From NCBI RefSeq assembly GCF_000720175.1, contig NZ_JOIX01000030.1:76719-140718 (forward strand): a stretch of 64,000 bases of DNA, written 5' to 3'. The stretch's first letter is position 1. Each line of letters opens with the position of its first letter. Positions 61,366 to 64,000 of this stretch are shown here, piece after piece. The translations under genes and the position numbers were made by a program. The DNA is from Streptomyces sp. NRRL S-337. Lineage in GTDB: Bacteria; Actinomycetota; Actinomycetes; Streptomycetales; Streptomycetaceae. The notes under the pieces were generated by a model, which saw nothing but the letters and a program-made list of their open reading frames with translations, had not been told where the DNA came from and did not search any database.

Positions 61366-62916
61366 GTGTTCGAAGTTGGTCGTGTGCGGTCGCTCTGGGA
61401 GCTGGTGGAGTACCGGGCCGAGGCGTCGCGGGGGGCGCCGATGTTCTTAGACGCGGAGGGGCGGAGCGTCAGCTTCGCCGGGGTGCGGGACGAGGCGTTG
61501 CGGGTGGCCGCCGGGTTGCGGGGGCTGGGGATCGGGGCCGGGACGCGGGTGGCGTGGCAGTTGCCGACGCGGATCCGAACGGTGATCGTCTCGCTCGCGC
61601 TGGCCCGGCTCGGGGCCGTGCAGACGCCGGTCATTCCGCTGCACCGGGAGCGCGAGGTCGGCTTCATCCTGGCGGAGTCGGCGGCGGAGTACGTGCTCGT
61701 ACCGGGCGAGTGGCGCGGGTTCGACTACGCGGCGATGGCCCGTAAAGCGGCCCCGGACGGCGTGCGGGTGGTACCGGTGGAGGCCCGGCTGCCCGTAGGG
61801 GATCCCTCGGGGCTCCCGGACGTCGCGTCCGAGCACGACGGGACGCGGTGGATCTACTACACCTCCGGGACCACCTCGTCGCCCAAGGGCGTGGAGCACT
61901 CCGACGCGAGCCTGATCGCGGGCGGCGTCGGGCTGGCGACCGCGCTCGGGATGTCCGCGGAGGACATCGGCTCGATCGCCTTCCCGTACGCGCACATCGC
62001 CGGACCGGACTACGTCATCGCCATGCTGGTCAGCGGCTTTCCCGCGGTCGTGCTGGACACCTTCGAGCCGGGCCGGGCGGCCGAGGTCTACCGGCGGTAC
62101 GGGGTGACCATGGCCGGCGGCAGCACCGCGTTCTACCAGGCGTTCCTCGACGAGTCCCAGCGGTACCGGCAGTCCCGGCCGGACGCCGGGCGGCTGATCC
62201 CGACGCTCCGGGTGCTGTCGGGCGGCGGCGCCCCGATGTCACCGGAGCTGTACGCGGCGGCCGGGCGGGAGCTGGGGTGCGCGGTGGTGCACGGCTACGG
62301 GATGACCGAGTGCCCGATGATCGCCATGGGCACGCCGTACGACAGCGACGACCAGCTGGCGCGGACGGTGGGCCGGCCGGTGATGGGGGCCCGGATCCGC
62401 ATCGTCCGGCCCGACGGGAGCGAGGCGGCGCCCGGGGAGACCGGGGAGGTGACCCTCAAGGGGCCGATGCTCTTCCGGCGGTACACCGACCCGGCACTGA
62501 CCGCGGAGGCGTTCGACGCCGACGGGTACTTCCGCACCGGCGACCTGGGCCGACTGCGCCCCGACGGGCACCTCGTACTCACCGGGCGGCTCAAGGACAT
62601 CATCATCCGCAAGGGCGAGAACATCTCGGCCCAGGAGGTCGAGGAACTGGTGCAGACCCATCCGGCGGTCGCCGAGGCGGCCGTCATAGGGCTGCCGGAC
62701 CGGGAACGCGGCGAGCGGGTCTGCGCGGTGATCACACCCACCGACCCGGCCGCCCCACCCCTCACCCTCGACGCGCTCACCGCACATCTGCGGGCGGCCG
62801 GCGTGATGACGCAGAAGCTGCCGGAACAGCTGGAAATCACCGCCGAACTACCGCGCGGCGGCCCCCTCGGCAAGGTGCTGAAGACGACGCTGCGGCAGCG
62901 GTACGAGCGGCGCTGA
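61366..62916 (+). CDS. acyl-CoA ligase (AMP-binding, class I adenylate-forming)
   Basis: The 516-aa protein shows the P-loop-like YYTSGTTSSPKG (about 164-175), HGYGMTECP (about 309-317), GYFRTGDLGRL (about 386-396) and the hinge GRLKDIIIRKGENISAQEVE. A late LPRGGPLGKVLK supplies the catalytic Lys. It activates a carboxylic acid to acyl-AMP and then acyl-CoA. AGGAGG precedes the GTG start. An in-frame TTA codon occurs at 61447-61449 (about residue 28). With the LLM, SDR, ALDH and amidohydrolase genes it suggests CoA-linked breakdown of an unknown carboxylate. Confidence 0.92.
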   Translation: MFEVGRVRSLWELVEYRAEASRGAPMFLDAEGRSVSFAGVRDEALRVAAGLRGLGIGAGTRVAWQLPTRIRTVIVSLALARLGAVQTPVIPLHREREVGFILAESAAEYVLVPGEWRGFDYAAMARKAAPDGVRVVPVEARLPVGDPSGLPDVASEHDGTRWIYYTSGTTSSPKGVEHSDASLIAGGVGLATALGMSAEDIGSIAFPYAHIAGPDYVIAMLVSGFPAVVLDTFEPGRAAEVYRRYGVTMAGGSTAFYQAFLDESQRYRQSRPDAGRLIPTLRVLSGGGAPMSPELYAAAGRELGCAVVHGYGMTECPMIAMGTPYDSDDQLARTVGRPVMGARIRIVRPDGSEAAPGETGEVTLKGPMLFRRYTDPALTAEAFDADGYFRTGDLGRLRPDGHLVLTGRLKDIIIRKGENISAQEVEELVQTHPAVAEAAVIGLPDRERGERVCAVITPTDPAAPPLTLDALTAHLRAAGVMTQKLPEQLEITAELPRGGPLGKVLKTTLRQRYERR

Positions 62917-63164
62917 GCCGCTCGGCCCAGCGCTGGGGGGCGGGCCCCCCGGTGGGTCCGGGGTCCGGGCCCGAGTGGGTGCGGGGCGACCTCGCCGGAG
63001 GTCCGGGGCCGGTCGGAGCGGAGCGACCTCGCCGGAGGCCCGGTGTGGCGAGGGGTTCTTCCGGGGTGGGGTCTGCACTGTGGAGGTGGCCGGCGGTACG
63101 GCGGATACCGCAGCCGGCCGGCAGACAGCCGACAAGGGGTCCGCAGGACGGAAGGAACCGCACG

Positions 63165-63758
63165 ATGACCGAGATGATCGACTTCGCGGCGCAGGCCCGG
63201 GAGGTCTCGCGGCTGGCCGCGGGGACGGCCGAGCAGCAGCTCGACCACCCCACGCCGTGCGAGAGGTACGCGGTGCGCCATCTGCTGGGCCATCTCGTCG
63301 GCCTGGCCGCCGCCTTCCAGGACGTGGCCCGCAAGGACCTCGGACCGGCCACCCGGCTGTCCCCCGACGCGATGCGGCCGGACGTGGACCCCGGCTGGCG
63401 TGCGGAGCTGGACCGGAACCTGGCGGGGATGGCGGCGGCCTGGCGGGCCCCGGACGCGTGGCAGGGCGAGACACAGGCGGGCGGCGTCACGCTCCCGGGC
63501 GCGGTCGCGGGCCAGGTCGCGCTCAACGAGCTGGTGCTCCACGGCTGGGACCTGGCCCGCGCCACCGGCCAGGAATACGTGCCCGACCCCGACGCCCTCC
63601 AGGTCTCGTACGCGCTCCTGACCTCCTGGGCGGAGAGCGACGCGACGACCGGGCCACTGTTCGGAAAGGTGGTCCCGGTCCCGGAGGGCGCGCCCCTCCT
63701 CGACAAGGTCGTCGGCCTCGCGGGCCGCCGCGCACACTGGCGTCCGCCAGTGCGTTAG
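63165..63758 (+). CDS. TIGR03086 family metal-binding protein (maleylpyruvate isomerase/DinB-like)
   Basis: The 197-aa protein has TPCERYAVRHLLGHLVGL (about 28-45) and ALNELVLHGWDLARATGQ (about 118-135). These are the His-containing segments of the mycothiol-dependent maleylpyruvate isomerase/DinB-like fold, as in TIGR03086. The metal ligands would be His at about 40 and His at about 126. Such proteins may use mycothiol in detoxification. GGAAGGAA precedes the ATG. It lies about 250 bp after the ligase; the gap has two copies of GCGACCTCGCCGGAGG. Confidence 0.85.
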   Translation: MTEMIDFAAQAREVSRLAAGTAEQQLDHPTPCERYAVRHLLGHLVGLAAAFQDVARKDLGPATRLSPDAMRPDVDPGWRAELDRNLAGMAAAWRAPDAWQGETQAGGVTLPGAVAGQVALNELVLHGWDLARATGQEYVPDPDALQVSYALLTSWAESDATTGPLFGKVVPVPEGAPLLDKVVGLAGRRAHWRPPVR

Positions 63759-63895
63759 CCCCACGTACCTGGCTTTCCCGCCGCGGGGCTTACTCGCCGT
63801 TGCGCTTTGCGGCGCCCCGTACGTACCCGTCTCTCCCGCCGCGGGTCTTGGTCGCCGTTGCGCCTGCGGCGGGCTGGGTTTGTTGTGGGTGCGGT

Positions 63896-63967
63896 GACGG
63901 GCCTGCGGGGCCGGTGTTTGGGACTGCTGTCGCTTTACGTCCCAAACACCGGCCCCTCCGGCCCGTC
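63896..63967. repeat. long inverted repeat with 18-bp perfect stem
   Basis: Bases 63907-63924 are the exact reverse complement of 63939-63956. The stem continues outside a 3-base mismatch with GACGGGCC/GGCCCGTC (63896-63903, 63960-63967). The loop is 14 bases. It is preceded by two imperfect direct repeats (CCCGCCGCGGG...TCGCCGTTGCG, about 63778-63862). It may be a terminator or a dispersed chromosomal repeat. Confidence 0.8.
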
Positions 63968-64000
63968 CCCTCCCGTGAGGGGAATGGGGCGGGTGGGTGG

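Overview
The window looks like a stretch of Streptomyces chromosome. It is very GC-rich, its genes overlap by ATGA, and it holds typical actinomycete families: an AfsR/BTAD regulator, an XRE plus DUF397 pair, the F420-precursor synthase FbiC (CofGH), F420-type luciferase-like oxidoreductases, and rare TTA leucine codons. All calls come from reading the sequence and its translations. No database search or alignment program was run.

Layout. Bases 1-2600 are core chromosome: an M6 metalloprotease cut by the window edge, a FabR-like TetR regulator and two small membrane proteins. A tRNA-Arg(CCU) gene follows at 2610-2682. From inside its anticodon loop a perfect 99-bp direct repeat begins (2641-2739), and it recurs at 17473-17571. 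Between the copies lies an integrated element of about 15 kb, visibly poorer in GC than its surroundings. It carries a tyrosine integrase, an XRE regulator, a C5-cytosine DNA methyltransferase, a divergent three-gene operon (P-loop ATPase, unknown protein, 1,679-aa FtsK/HerA-type translocase), and a translationally coupled pair whose second gene has a PD-(D/E)XK nuclease signature. The three-gene operon has the order and approximate sizes of dndF-dndG-dndH (dptFGH), but no dndABCDE phosphorothioation genes are present and a cytosine methyltransferase sits beside it. This is the best candidate for an unusual defence system. Transposase relics (IS1182-like and IS30-like) flank the operon.

The element landed in an older island. 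Just right of attR is a decayed integrase fragment, then a cysteine-rich protein and a split YeeE/YedE transporter operon. At 20329-20372 there is a third, diverged copy of the tRNA 3' half followed by a strong terminator, which is probably the original end of the tRNA-Arg locus. Core chromosome resumes with recQ at 20568.

Bases 20.5-43 kb hold ordinary chromosomal genes: recQ, a sensor kinase with a lipoprotein, a PEP-mutase-like enzyme, a membrane glycosyltransferase, a DD-carboxypeptidase with a very long disordered N-terminus, a GPP34-like protein, XRE/DUF397, an aminotransferase, an SDR, an ADP-ribosylglycohydrolase, a hydroxyacid dehydrogenase and fbiC. Bases 43.4-57 kb hold a VOC protein, three luciferase-like oxidoreductases, a TnpB element and a putative catabolic cluster (ALDH, D-aminoacylase-type amidohydrolase, SDR, amidohydrolase). 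Bases 57.3-63.8 kb hold an AfsR-like regulator, two short proteins sharing a DHH(Q/A)PI motif, an acyl-CoA ligase and a TIGR03086-type protein.

Seven near-perfect copies of a palindrome, CTGAC-N5-GTCAG, lie in front of or inside the 35-61 kb catabolic genes. They suggest one regulon under a repressor whose gene I do not see here.
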